A stretch of DNA of 64,000 nucleotides from positions 2,606,185-2,670,184 of the forward strand of contig NC_059257.1 in assembly GCF_017591435.1 (NCBI RefSeq), given 5' to 3'. Made by a program: the position numbers and the translations under genes. This DNA comes from Portunus trituberculatus. Its lineage: Eukaryota > Arthropoda > Malacostraca > Decapoda > Portunidae. Positions within the stretch are counted from its first letter, which is position 1, and every line of letters starts with the position of its first letter. The notes under the pieces are model-generated. The model was not told the origin of the DNA, ran no database searches, and worked only from the letters and a program-made list of their open reading frames with translations. Below are positions 28,060 through 38,559 of the stretch, one piece after another.

Positions 28060-29470
28060 GGCCAGATGGAGTGTGTAGAGGAGGCGTCCGCTTCTAGTTT
28101 GGAGGAGGACTCAGCATTGTCTGAGGACGACTTCATGCCTAATGAGGATTCCTGGCCACGACTGCCCATTAACGACACCACTCTGTTCCCGCTTGTTCGC
28201 CAGCATGATGTTCGGGCTGCCAGCTCGACCACTGCCTCCAAGAGACGAGTGGATGAAGTCTCGAACCCGACGACCACGGACTGTCAGGCCCCTGTTACCA
28301 AGACTGCCAGAGCTGTTTCGCCTACGCGCGGCGAGCCTGTGTCTCGGTCTCCTCTGCTGCTCCTCTCAAGCTGCTAGCGTGTCTCGCCCTGCTGTCTCCA
28401 GCCCCTCGTCTGGCCTTCCTCCACTTGCTCCTAGGGACACCTACGTCAAGCTGTTGTTTAATGGGGACCCTTCTACCGACACGAAGCTGCAGTGGTTGTC
28501 TGCAGTCACCAAGGCCTTCCATCTGCAACAGAACCTGGCTGAAATCAAGATGGCCGCCGACACCTCCAGGTTCGTCTACATTTCCAGGCAGCGCAGTGAC
28601 ATTATTGACAGAGTCAAGGGAGGTGAGTTTTTGGGTGTCTCTCTTACTCCTCAGGACTCTCCCAAGAGGCCCAAGAAGTATCCGTCTTACATTCTCACTC
28701 GCTACCCTGTCAATGTTGACCCGAGTCTGGCCAGCTGCTACCCTGGAGTGCACTCAGCCCGTCGCTTCATTCAGGATGGTGCTCCCATTGCCCGCATTGT
28801 GGTGTGGAATCTTCCTGACCCGCCTCCAGCTGTCATCTGTTTTGACTTCCTTCCATGCCTTCTGCCTTGTGAGGTGCATGTTTCAGGTGCTGGGGTATTG
28901 GGCACATTTCTCGGTACTGTTCCGCCTTGCCGAAGTGTGCCTGGTGTGCAGCAGCCCATGACTCCAGGACTTGCCCCACCAGGAGTGATGTCCCGCGTGC
29001 AGCTTCCTCTGTTAGCTCCCCGCCACCGCCGCCTGCGGATACGTCTCAGTGGAAATGTCCGCGCTGCCTGCATCTCGGAGTTAACGTGTGGCACGGCTGT
29101 GCTCGCCGTAAAGCCCCGTCTGCCGCCCCGGCTCCACCACCACCCTCTGCTCAGCCTGCTGTTCCCGTCGGTACCGCCTCTTCTTCAGACCTGGACCTCC
29201 GCAAGTCTGTGGCTTCCCTCATGGCTCGTTGTGCAGCTCTGGAGGACAGATTCACCGCTCTGGAAGGTAGGATTAACTCCTTGGTTACGGTCCACGCCTC
29301 TTCTGGGTCTAAACTTTCTACGGTTGTTGAGTCCCAGCAGGGTGTCTTTGCTGCCATCACCTTCCTCACCGAGAAAATGGACTCCATTGCTGCACGCCTC
29401 GAGAGACTTTGTGAGTTCCAGTCTTCCTCTGGCCTACCTCCTCCTGCGTCTCCCTCCCAGCCTTCTACGT
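28060..29470 (+). pseudogene. Second LINE ORF1 (gag-like), frameshifted
   Basis: This is a different family. A methionine-led acidic N-terminus (MECVEEASASSLEEDSALSE, 28067) is followed after a frameshift near 28370 by APRDTYVKLLFNGDPSTDTK and YPSYILTRYPVNVDPSLAS (to about 28740). After a second frameshift come two zinc knuckles, ACFRCWGIGHISRYCSALPK (28868-28927) and KCAWCAAAHDSRTC (C-x2-C-x3-H-x4-C). Then comes a predicted coiled-coil stretch LMARCAALEDRFTALEGRIN (29218-29277). Coding-quality sequence with only two frameshifts suggests modest age. Confidence 0.78.
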
Positions 29471-29617
29471 CAAGCGTCCAGGGACACCTTAGTGGCACTG
29501 CAGGAGTATACTGTCACCTCGTCATGGCAGCGGTTTACAGACAGCATAAACCAGCAGACCAGTGTTGCCTCCATGTGGCACCTCATCCGACGAGTAAAGA
29601 AGACTCCCGCCACCGCA
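29471..29617 (+). pseudogene. ORF2 linker fragment fused to ORF1
   Basis: The sequence jumps from the ORF1 coiled coil into SRDTLVALQEYTVTSSWQRF, then TDSINQQTSVASMWHLIRRV and KKTPATAPP. This is the endonuclease-to-RT linker of Jockey-like ORF2, so at least the endonuclease region is deleted between the two. It stops where the LINE-B 5' end begins. Confidence 0.65.
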
Positions 29618-30136
29618 CCCCCCTAGATGGGAACCGCCTTGTCGTGGTGGGGGGGCTTGCGTGCCCCTGTGACCTGGCGAGCTAGGCTAGAGGGGGCTTA
29701 GGCCCCTGCTCTGCCTTTTCGAGGGAGAGAGGGCTACCCATGCTAGTACGGTCGCCAGTGAGGGGCCAGACTAAATGGTTCCTACGTAGGCTGCCAGTGG
29801 ACAGCGGAGCCACCCGCTGGAGGGATGGCCCAGTAGGAGCCGTCCTGTGCTGGATGGTTGGGTGTCCAGGCTGGGATGCTTTGGGAGGGGGGTCTTAGCT
29901 CTGTCGTGGACAAACTTTCTGCATCATGTGGGGCCTTTTTTTAAAACGATTGGTCCGCATAGGGACGAGGTACCACGTCCACGGCAGCCAGCGCTCGCTC
30001 CCATTGTCGTCCCAGTAGGTTGTTTCCCTTGCCCCTGGGCCTAATCTTTTGTGTTAGTTTTTTTTTATATTGGAAAAAACAAAAAATCTTCAGGTTCTCG
30101 TGAGGTGGTTGACCTGGCCCACGAGACGTCATCTTC
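29618..30136 (+). mobile_element. LINE-B copy C, plus-strand 5' end (left arm of small inverted repeat)
   Basis: Begins accccccctagatgggaacc and carries the full 5' UTR block seen at 5028 and 51595, ending at catcttca. It breaks off after about 0.5 kb and is joined directly to a LINE-B segment in the opposite orientation. Confidence 0.92.
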
Positions 30137-31590
30137 AACGTACCTGGTGAGCATCTCGGCAATGGAAACAATAAGCTGCACCGTTGCAATGCTCCTGTGA
30201 ATGTGAGTCGAGTGCAGAGCAATTACCACATCGGGAAGCTTCCTTACACGAGCCCTTGCCGTGACCGTACCCATAGCATGAAAAGCACTGAAGAGGGCGA
30301 GAAACAAAACGCCTCACCCTAAGATTGATAGGGACCGAACGGTCAGGAAAAAAAGGTGAGAAGGACCATGTTGGAGGAGTTCCTCATCTTAGTCACCTTT
30401 TGTACTGAGCTTCTGGGAATTCATAGAGGTCTTGGCTATAAACACAACCTTTGCTATAGTTAAAGGTGGGATGAGCCTTAACAGTCTCAAACATGCTGTC
30501 AGAAGGGCATGGGAGATGTTGCAACATCCTAGCTTGCGTAAGATCTTTTGCTCGCACAAGCACCCCCTTCCCATACTTTTTTCAGATTCCCCTCAGGAAT
30601 CGTGCCGATTTCTTTGGACAGGTACCGGGAGGCATGGATGAAATTCCCACGCCCATTTCTATAGTACGCCACAAACCAACGTGGAGGTGGGATCTGGCGG
30701 ACTGCTGGAACTGAATTCTCTAAATAGTTTTCAAAAACATTTGGGATGTAATCCATGTCACTGTCTGAAATATTACGTGACTGGAGAAATTCAGTTTTAA
30801 AGCCATGACCGGCGAGGGGCAGAGATGCTACATGTTCATAAGCTAAACGGGCTTCATCACATGACAGTCCTTATCATAAACCAGTCGAATGCGAACAACC
30901 GTACCATACGCTTTGAGAAGTGAGTGCAAGGCATGATAGGAAAATGATGGATTAACATTTACCATTACAAGAGAGTCATATGCAGCAGAAATGCATCCCT
31001 CAGAAGAACTTCCAGAACAGGAGACTGCTGTGGGAGGCCCTTGTGGAGGGGAATCCTCCTCCTTACTCAGACCTGAAGATGACGTCTCGTGGGCCAGGTC
31101 AGCCACCTCACGAGAACCTGAATGTTTTTTGTGTTTTCCCATAAAAACAGCTACACAAAAATTGGCTCCAGGGGCAAGGGAAACCACCTACTGGGACTAC
31201 AATGGGAGGGAGCGCTGGCTGCCGTGGACGGGGTACCTCGTCCCCATGCGGACCAGTCGTTTTAAAAAAGGCCCCACATGATACGAATGTTTGTTCACGA
31301 CAGAGCTGAGACCCCCCTCCCAAAACATCCCAGCCTGGACACCCAACCATCCAGCACAGGACGGCCCCTATTGGGCGATCCCTCCAGCGGGTGGCTCCGC
31401 TGGTCCACTGGCAGCCTACGTAGGAACCATTTAGTCTGGCCCCTCACTGGCGACCATACTAGCATGGGTAGCCCTCTCCTCCTCGAAAGGGCAGTGCAGG
31501 GGCCTAAGCCCCCTCTAGCCTAGCTCGCCAGATCACAGGGGCACGCAAGACCCCCCCACAACGACAAGGCGGTTCCCATCTGGGGGGGGG
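30137..31590 (-). mobile_element. LINE-B copy C, minus-strand 5' end and ORF1 part (right arm plus spacer)
   Basis: Read on the minus strand this is the first 1.45 kb of LINE-B: the C-run and 5' UTR (31590-31150), an ORF1 start GKHKKHSGSREVADLAHETS (31137), the RRM-like GTVVRIRLVYDKD (about 30900), RYLSKEIGTIPEGNLKK (30640) and FVSRPLQCFSCYGYGHGKGSC (about 30300-30240), stopping just after RDAHQVR at 30137. The outer 0.5 kb pairs with 29618-30136 as an inverted repeat. Both copies lack the 3' end, which a normal LINE insertion would retain. Confidence 0.9.
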
Positions 31591-31689
31591 TGTGGCGTGG
31601 TGTGAACTGGCGAGGGGATATGGTACAGGAGGGGGAACACATGGCGAGCCATGGTGACCAAACACAGGCTATGGCGCTACGCCATCTGG

Positions 31690-31882
31690 TGAAGAGTTTA
31701 AGGTCTTTTTGGAGGATATTTTAAATCCCGGTAATGAACCTGAAGTTAATGATGATGAGTACCGTACAGGCATTTATATCCCAGTTTTAGATGATAATAT
31801 TGATGTGAGGGAGGTGGATGACCAGGTCCGTAGGCTAAAGGCGGAGAAGGCGTGTGATCCCGATGGTTTGTCTCCAGGCTTA
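31690..31882 (+). mobile_element. RTE-3 (RTE-like LINE), left part, interrupted by MITE-2
   Basis: FKVFLEDILNPGNEPEVNDD, YRTGIYIPVLDDNIDVREVD and DQVRRLKAEKACDPDGLSPG are the pre-RT and first RT blocks of an RTE-like element common in decapods. The frame is cut at the TTAA at 31883 and resumes at 33131 as KVLPPHWIVTITALF. Confidence 0.82.
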
Positions 31883-31886
31883 TTAA

Positions 31887-33126
31887 CCCGTACAGCGTCA
31901 GAGACGTACGAGATACGTCGGCTACTCTGAGCGAACCGGGCGTCAGAGACGTATGAGATACGTCGGCGAGCTTTCTCGTGTTTTCGGAGGTATTGCGTCC
32001 TCAAAACCTACCATTATACTGCCATCATGCACTGTAGACATTGCTCATGCTGCCTCCTCGTCCCTGCTAACATGAATGCTTCCTGTATTTAATTATTACA
32101 ATTCTGAACTTTAGCAGTTTCTGCTGCCTTCAGCTAGGTGTAGCGGAAACTGACGCCTCAACTCCGCTAATATGAACAAAGCGTAATTTCCATTACTTAC
32201 TCTTACCATTTCAGTTGTTTTTGGTAACTGTTATATTGTGGTAGTGAAAACTTTGTATGACATAAATAAGAATTTTCCAATCGCTTTGTTATAAGGAAAA
32301 AAGTAAGTACAAAATATTTGCACCGTGAAAGGCAACACTCCTCGCGATATCTCGTGTCTATTTTATCCACAAACACTCCCAAACAGCAAAACATGACATG
32401 TTGTTTTTCTTTCAACTCAGGAACGATATTATGCATGTGTCCAACTCGGGGATCGACTGGTGAGAAACGAGGAAGCGAATAAACTAGTCACATAAGGCTT
32501 TGCTAAGTCGCTAACCTTAGCGCAAAATATCTCGCACCAATTAATACTACTTCCAGTCAGTTCTGGGAGGAATGACTGTCTTTTTCATTTGTTTCACATC
32601 ATTTAAGACTGGTTTAGCAAAAAAAAAAATCCATGATGTGGCCAGCACTGGCGAAATCACAAAGTCTCAGATCTGCTGACGCTGTTTTCTTTTTTTTTTT
32701 TTTTTTTTACGAAGGGAAGAGGGCCAGCCAAGGGCAAAAAAAAGAAAGTTAGAAAAAAAGCCCACTTGAGCGCTGGCTCTCCAGAGTACAAAAAGTGCCA
32801 AAACCGTCAGCCAGAATTAGGGGACCAAATGCCTCGATACCTCCCTCTTAAAAGAAGACAAGTTGTAGGAATTTGGAAATACAGATGCAGGGAGGGAGTT
32901 CCAGAGTTTACCAGTGAAAGGGATGAATGATTGAGCGTACTGGTTAACTCTTGCATTAGGGAGTTGGACAGAATAGGGATGAGAGGAAGAAGAAAGCCTT
33001 GTGCAGCGTGGCCGCAGGAGGAGGGGAGGCATGCAGTTAGCAAGATCAGTAGAACAGTTACCATGAAAATAGCGATAAAATATAGAAAGGGATGCAACAT
33101 TTCGGCGGTGAGAAAGAAAGTACGGG
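31887..33126. mobile_element. MITE-2: TTAA-flanked piggyBac-type element inside RTE-3
   Basis: TTAA at 31883-31886 and at 33127-33130 flank a 1240-bp unit starting CCCGTAC and ending GTACGGG. Removing the unit and one TTAA restores RTE-3 coding sequence across the site (DGLSPGLL then KVLPPHW), so this is a genuine insertion. Two subterminal copies of gcgtcagagacgtaygagat lie at 31896 and 31940. The unit carries a LINE-A 3' fragment in its right half and no transposase. Confidence 0.85.
32690..33118 (-). mobile_element. LINE-A 3' fragment nested in MITE-2 (left arm)
   Basis: The minus strand gives SHRRNVASLSIFYRYFHGNC, ANCMPPLLLRPRCTRLSSSS, SFIPFTGKLWNSLPASVF and SSFKREVSRHL. The LINE-A 3' UTR (cccacttgagcgctggctct) and poly-A tail (32690-32712) follow. 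It is 5'-truncated to the last about 110 codons. Its mirror copy is at 50140-50570. Confidence 0.9.
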
Positions 33127-33130
33127 TTAA

Positions 33131-34190
33131 AAGTGTTACCTCCCCATTGGATTGTTACCATAACTGCCTTGTTTAGAGTGCCGTCTTTATGACAGGTTGT
33201 TATCTAGGAGCGTGGCAGATGGCTAAAATGTTCATGGTGTTTAAGCGGGGTGTTAAGACGTGCATAAATAATTATCAGGGTATAAGTGTTATTAATAGTA
33301 TGGCCAAGCTATTTGATATGGTTCTGTGTGCCACGCTTCACCGTTGGTTTGTACCTTACCGTGAACAAGCGGATGCTCAAGCCAACAGAGGATGTGTAGA
33401 ACATATTGTGACTACGGTTGTTAGTAGATACCGTTAAACGTAAGCGTCTTAAGTTATTTCTCATTTTTATAGATTTTAGTAATGCTTACGATCGTGTGCC
33501 AAGTAAGCAATTATTTGATATTTTAAAAAGTCTTGGTTGTGGGGTATGATGTTGATTACTACCATTGCCATGTACAGTGTGAGGCAAAGTGTGCTGGGTA
33601 CTGTAGTAGTGACAGCCACGGTAGAGGTCCGCCAGGGCTCGTCTACATCATGTCTGCTCTTTATCATATTTGTTAACGATCTTATTAAGTTGATAAAGGA
33701 AAATTGTGAACCAGGTGGTTTCCTATCGTGGCTGCATATTCTGGTACTTATGGACGACACGGTGCTGCCACTTCACGTGCTAGAATGATTGAAAAAGTTC
33801 AACTTTCATAGCAGTTTTGTGATAGAAGGAACATGAAGATCAATCAAAGTAAGACTAAGTTTTTTGTGATACATGGTGCTGAGGAGGATAAAAATGACTT
33901 TAAATATCGATGATGTGTCTATTGATTTTTGTGAAAAATATATTTATCTTGGAAGTGTGCTTACTAGTCAAGGCTCTGTAACAGCTGATATAATGGCACA
34001 CGCAAATAGCAAAATGTTACATTCTAAAGTTTGTATCTTTTGTAAAGAAAAATAATGATGTCCCTTTTTATGTAAAGCGCAGTGTTCGACGCGGCGCTAG
34101 TGTCGTCTGTATTGTACGGGTGAGTCATGGCTGAGTGGTGACTTGAAATCCATCAACAAATTGTATAACTGGGGCCTTAAACTTTAATAA
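33131..34190 (+). mobile_element. RTE-3, right part (RT domain)
   Basis: Resumes with KVLPPHWIVTITALF, then KMFMVFKRGVKTCINNYQGI (33226) and GCVEHIVTTVVSRYR. After frameshifts come VEVRQGSSTSCLLFIIFVND (about 33625), VLMDDTVLPLH (MDD box near 33745) and KYIYLGSVLTSQGSVTADIM (about 33940). It ends INKLYNWGLKL near 34185 in an (AAT)n-rich tail. Frame changes are numerous. The mirror copy is 49080-50124 on the minus strand. Confidence 0.85.
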
Positions 34191-34250
34191 TAATAGTAAT
34201 AATTTTAATAATAATGTTGAATTATAGCAATAATAGTATTAACTATAATA

Positions 34251-34302
<52 letters not shown>

Positions 34303-34328
34303 CAATATATAATCGTAATGACTATATA

Positions 34329-34368
<40 letters not shown>

Positions 34369-34440
34369 GTAACTGTAACAAGAATAATAAGGATAATAGT
34401 AATAAAAATAATTAAAATATGCATTATAATCTTACACAAA
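34186..34440. repeat. (AAT)n repeats at the RTE-3 3' end
   Basis: Two long AAT runs (about 34250-34300 and 34330-34368) with ATT-type interruptions. Mirror copy at about 48840-49075. Confidence 0.95.
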
Positions 34441-34645
34441 ATAAAATAATGTTAAACTGAATTGTACGATAACATGGCTGAAACTGTCTGGCAAGGCAAC
34501 TATGAATCAGCAGTTATTAGGCTTAGCAACGCTGCTGTGATAGTCCCACTCAAGCTGTTGTGGTAAGTGGATTTTTTTGTTTTTTTGTTTTTTGTTTTTC
34601 CGAGACTGCGTGCACGCATATCGGAACACACACACTGGTTTACAC

Positions 34646-34939
34646 GGCCCGGTAGCTCAGTGGTTAGAGCGCTGGCTTCACAAGCCAGAGGACCGGGGTT
34701 CGATTCCCCGGCCGGAGATATTTGGGTGTGTCTCCTTTGACGTGTAGCCCCTGTTCACCTAGCAGTGAGTGGGTACGGGATGTAAATCAAGGAGTTGTGA
34801 CCTTGTTGTCCCGGTGTGTGGTGTGTGCCTGGTCTCAGGCCTATCCCAAGATCAGAAATAATGAGCTCTGAGCTCGTTCCGTAGGGTAACGTCTGGCTGT
34901 CTCGTCAGAGACTGCAGCAGATCAAACAGTGAATTACAC
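34646..34939 (+). mobile_element. SINE-1, full copy with tRNA-Val-like head (left arm)
   Basis: The head 34647-34716 is gcccggtagctcagtggtta, then an anticodon stem ctggc/gccag with loop ttcacaa (anticodon CAC), then a B box ggttcgattcc. The acceptor 3' side is imperfect, so it is a SINE head rather than a tRNA gene. The body contains tgttcacctagcagtgagtg and ctcgtcagagactgcagcag. A six-base ttacac occurs on both sides and may be the target duplication. Confidence 0.88.
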
Positions 34940-34969
34940 GCGCGCAGAAAAGATCTTTTGGTTATTTCA

Positions 34970-35660
34970 TAAGTTTTCGTTCCAGTCATTCAACTGTGTT
35001 GGAGTGGGGCTCATAGTGTCTTGTCTCCATTTCTCTCCACTTATCTCATTTTTCTTTAAAGTTATGTACATTATGTGTTGTAACAACTTCACCTCTCAAT
35101 GCATTAAACTTTTCCACTGTTCTATGTGGAAAACTTTATTTTACAATATCCTTCACAAACTGCCTCTTCTTAATCCTCTTTGCATATCTTTTTGTCCTTC
35201 CAGCTTCTGTCACCAGCACCAAGTCTCCCGTGTCTATCTTTTCAATGCCAGCTACTATTTTATACAATGTTGTTAGATTGGCAGTCCCATTTCTTTCAGC
35301 CTTTCTTCATTTATTAGGTCCTTTAGTTCCGACACCATCTTTGTAGCTATCTTCTGGATCTGTTCTAATCTTCTTATATTTTTTTTAGAGTTCGGTGACC
35401 ACACCACTGCTGCATATGCCAGCTTTGGACGTATCATGTATTTTAACCGATGATCCAAATATCTTACTTCTGTGTTCTTCGGGATTCAGCTTTTCATGTA
35501 CAAACACTCCCAGATCTTTTTCCTCTTCAGTCTTCATTATTTGTTCCTCTCCCATCAGATAGTTCCATACCGGTCTTCTCTTACTTTCCTAATTCCATTA
35601 CGTTACATTTCTTAGCATTGAATTCTAACTTCCAATTCTTACTCCACTAATAAATTTTGT
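34970..35660 (-). pseudogene. LINE RT C-terminal fragment (left arm)
   Basis: The minus strand has EEKDLGVFVHEKLNPEEH (about 35530-35480), IRPKLAYAAVVWSPNSKKNI (35436-35377), ATKMVSELKDLINEERLKEM, then after a frame change GDLVLVTEAGRTKRYAKRIK and VHNFKEK. This is the thumb and C-terminus of another LINE family with no upstream domains. Mirror copy at 47600-48290. Confidence 0.8.
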
Positions 35661-35689
35661 GTGTGTTGGGTTTCAATTATGTAGAAAAA

Positions 35690-38545
35690 AAAAACTTCAT
35701 TTTTTCTATGTGGGAGAGAAGGCCAGTCAAGAACAGCACAATGTTAAAAGAAAAAAAGGCCCACTTGATGCTGGTTCTCTAAAAGATAAGAGGAGCTATC
35801 GAAAATTAGGTAGCAAATGTCTTAACACCTCTCTTAAAAGAAGTCAAGTTGTAGGAAGATGGAAATACAGAAGCAGGCAGAGAGTTCCAGAGTTTATCAG
35901 TGAAGGGTATGAATGATTGAGAGTACTGGTTTACTCTTGCGTTAGGGAGTTGGACAGAAAAAGCGATGGGAAAGAAGAAAGCCTTGTGCAGCGAAGGCGG
36001 AGGAGGAAGGGAGGCATGCAGTTAGCAAGTGAAAATATCAATAATTGAAAGACATGCAACATTTCGGTGGTGAGAAAGGCTGAAGACAGTCAGTCAGAGT
36101 AACGGAGTTGATGAGACGAAAAGCTTTTAATTCCACTTTATCAGATAAAACTGTGCGAGTGGAATCCCTCCAAACATGCGAAAAGTACTTCATACAAGTG
36201 CGGATAGGGCCCTTGTACGAGTACAGTGTAAGCAGTTGAAGGGGCGAGAAAAACTGGCGGAGACGCCGCAAAACGCCTAACTTCATAGAAACTGTTTTAG
36301 CAAGAGATGAGATGTGAAGTTTCCAGTTAAGATTATGAGTAAAGGATAGACCGAGAATATTCAATGTGGAAGAGGGACACATTTGATTGTCATTGAAGAA
36401 GAGGAAATACCTGGAAGGTAGTGTCGAGTTGATAGATAGTGGAACTAAGTTTTTGAGGCATTAAAAATTATTAAGTTTTCTCTGCTTCAATCGAAAATAT
36501 TAGAAAGGCCAGAAGTGAGGCGTTCTGTGGCGTCCCTGCATGATTTGTTACCTTCCTGAAGGGTTAGACGTCTCTGAAAGTACGTGGAAAGATGTAGGGT
36601 GATATCATCAGCGTAGGAGTGGATAGGGCATGAAGTTTGGTTAAGATCACTAATGGACAATAGAAACAGAGTAGGTAACAGGACAGAACCCTGAAGATCG
36701 CCACTTTTAATAGATTAAGAAGAGCAGTGGCCGTCTACCACAGCACCAGTAGAATGATCGGAAAGGAAACTTGTGATAAAGTTGTAGAGATAATGATAGA
36801 AACCGTAAGAGGGAAGTTTTGAAATCAAAGTATTATGCCAGAGTCTATCAAAACACTTGATATATCTAATACGATAGCAAAAGTTTCACCGTAATCTCTA
36901 AAAGAGGATGACCAAGACTCAGTAAGGGACGCCAGAATATCACCAGTGGAGTGACCTTAACGGAAGCCATACTGGCGATCAGACAGAAGATTGTGAAGTG
37001 ACAGACGTTTAAGAATCTTCCTATTCAGGATAGATTAAAAAATTTTAGACAAGCAAGAGATTAAAGCTACAGGATGGTAGTTAGGGAGAATAGTCACCCT
37101 TTTAAGGAACAGGATGTATGTAGGCAAACTTCCAGCAAGAAAAAAAGGTAGAAGTCTATAGAAAGAGTTGGAAGAGTTTTGCCAAGCAAGGTACAAGCAC
37201 CTAGGCACAGTTTTTTTTTTTTTTTTTAAAGGATAGGAAGGATACCCTCAAGTCCATAAGCCTTCCAAGGGTTTAGGCCAGTGTGGGCATGGAAAACTTT
37301 ATTATGAAGAATTTTAATTAATGGCATGAAATATTGAGAGGAAGGGATAGGCCCAGAATCATCCAAGGTGGAATTGTTATTAAAGGTTTGAGAGAAAAAT
37401 TCAGCTATAAAGACAGATGAGATGGCAGTGGATTAAATAAAAGGGGGAAAAATGAGGAAGTAAACTATTGGAGATGAGTTTAAGTCTCGAGTGGAGTTGG
37501 AGTTTGAAAGGTTTTGAGCTTTTCTATTAATGAAGTGTAGTGTTTGGCAAGTTGAGGAATAGACTTAGCATGATCCCGGGCAGAAATATAGAGCGCACGA
37601 GATTCAGGTGATGGAAGACTCACGTACCTTTTATGGGTAAACTCTCTATCATGTATAGCACACGAGAACAGGCTGTGTTAAACCAAGATTTGAAAGGTTT
37701 AGGTTTAGAATGAGAGTGAGGACTGTACTCCTCCATGCCAAACAGTATCACCTGTTATGAGCTTAGCAAACAGATGGGTCTCTAAAAGGAAATAGTGATC
37801 ATACCAAGAAAAAGTCAGCATAATACCTCCTGAAGTCATCCCTAACTGGCAGAGGCAAAACACCAGAGGCGCTTCCGGCTTGGGGTATCCAGAGGAGGGA
37901 TTGGAGAAATAAGATACGTATATGAGATTGTGATTGGAGGAGCCCAACGATAAAGAGAGGATAACAACATTAGCAGATGCATTAGAAGTTAGGATAAGTC
38001 AAGAATGTTGGTCGTATCTCTAAGATAGTCAGACTATCAGTAGGGTGTTGCACCAGTTCCTCTGGGTCATGGAAGATAGCTAAATTGAAAACTAGTTCAC
38101 AAGGATGGTCAACGAAGGGAACATTAAAATTTTCAAAGATTGAGATCTCTGCGAAAGGATAGAGACAGAATGTGCTCCTTATATTCAGAAGAGTCAGGGG
38201 AGACATAGATAGAACAGATATATTTGGTTAGATAGTGACTTTTGAGTAAAGAATAGATGGTGGAAAGCTTACAAGCTTCAAGAGCGTGGGCACAAGAGCA
38301 TGTTAAGTCTTTGCGGACATAGACACAATATCCAGCTTTGAAACGGGAATGAGGATAGAGATAGTAGGAAAGGACAGAGAAGGGGCTATTGTCAGTTGCC
38401 TCATACACCTGTATTTCAGTGAGGAAAAAGATAAAGTTCAGCAGAGTGGAGATGATGTTCTACAGTTTGAAAATTAGATCTTAGACTGTGAGTGTTGCAG
38501 AAGTTAATGAAGAAAAAGTTGTTTGGGACGTCAAGACATTTATGG
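35690..38545 (-). mobile_element. LINE-A copy 2 (endonuclease to 3' UTR, decayed; left arm)
   Basis: On the minus strand the order is FCNTHSLRSNFQTVEHHLHS (38505-38446), ATDNSPFSVLSYYLYPHSRF and KAGYCVYVRKDLTCSC (endonuclease), then GSSNHNLIYVSYFSNPSSGY (37945) and GLNPWKAYGLEGIPPIL-like (37280). RT blocks follow with the YADD box near 36610, then STLNILGLSFTHNLNWKLHI (36373), KLGVLRRLRQFFSPLQLLTL, KYFSHVWRDSTRTVLSDKVE and the usual C-terminus and 3' UTR. It is full of stops and small indels. It is the most complete LINE-A here, present twice because of the inverted repeat. Confidence 0.88.
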
Positions 38546-38559
38546 TTGATACCGAGAGA

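Noticed and set aside
29600..29685. C-terminal extension of the ORF1 protein into GNRLVVVGGLACPC
   Set aside because: The same peptide recurs wherever LINE-B starts; it is the LINE-B 5' UTR read through in frame by chance.
34647..34716. tRNA-Val gene
   Set aside because: The acceptor 3' side is imperfect and the sequence continues into a repeated SINE body found in other copies; it is a SINE head.
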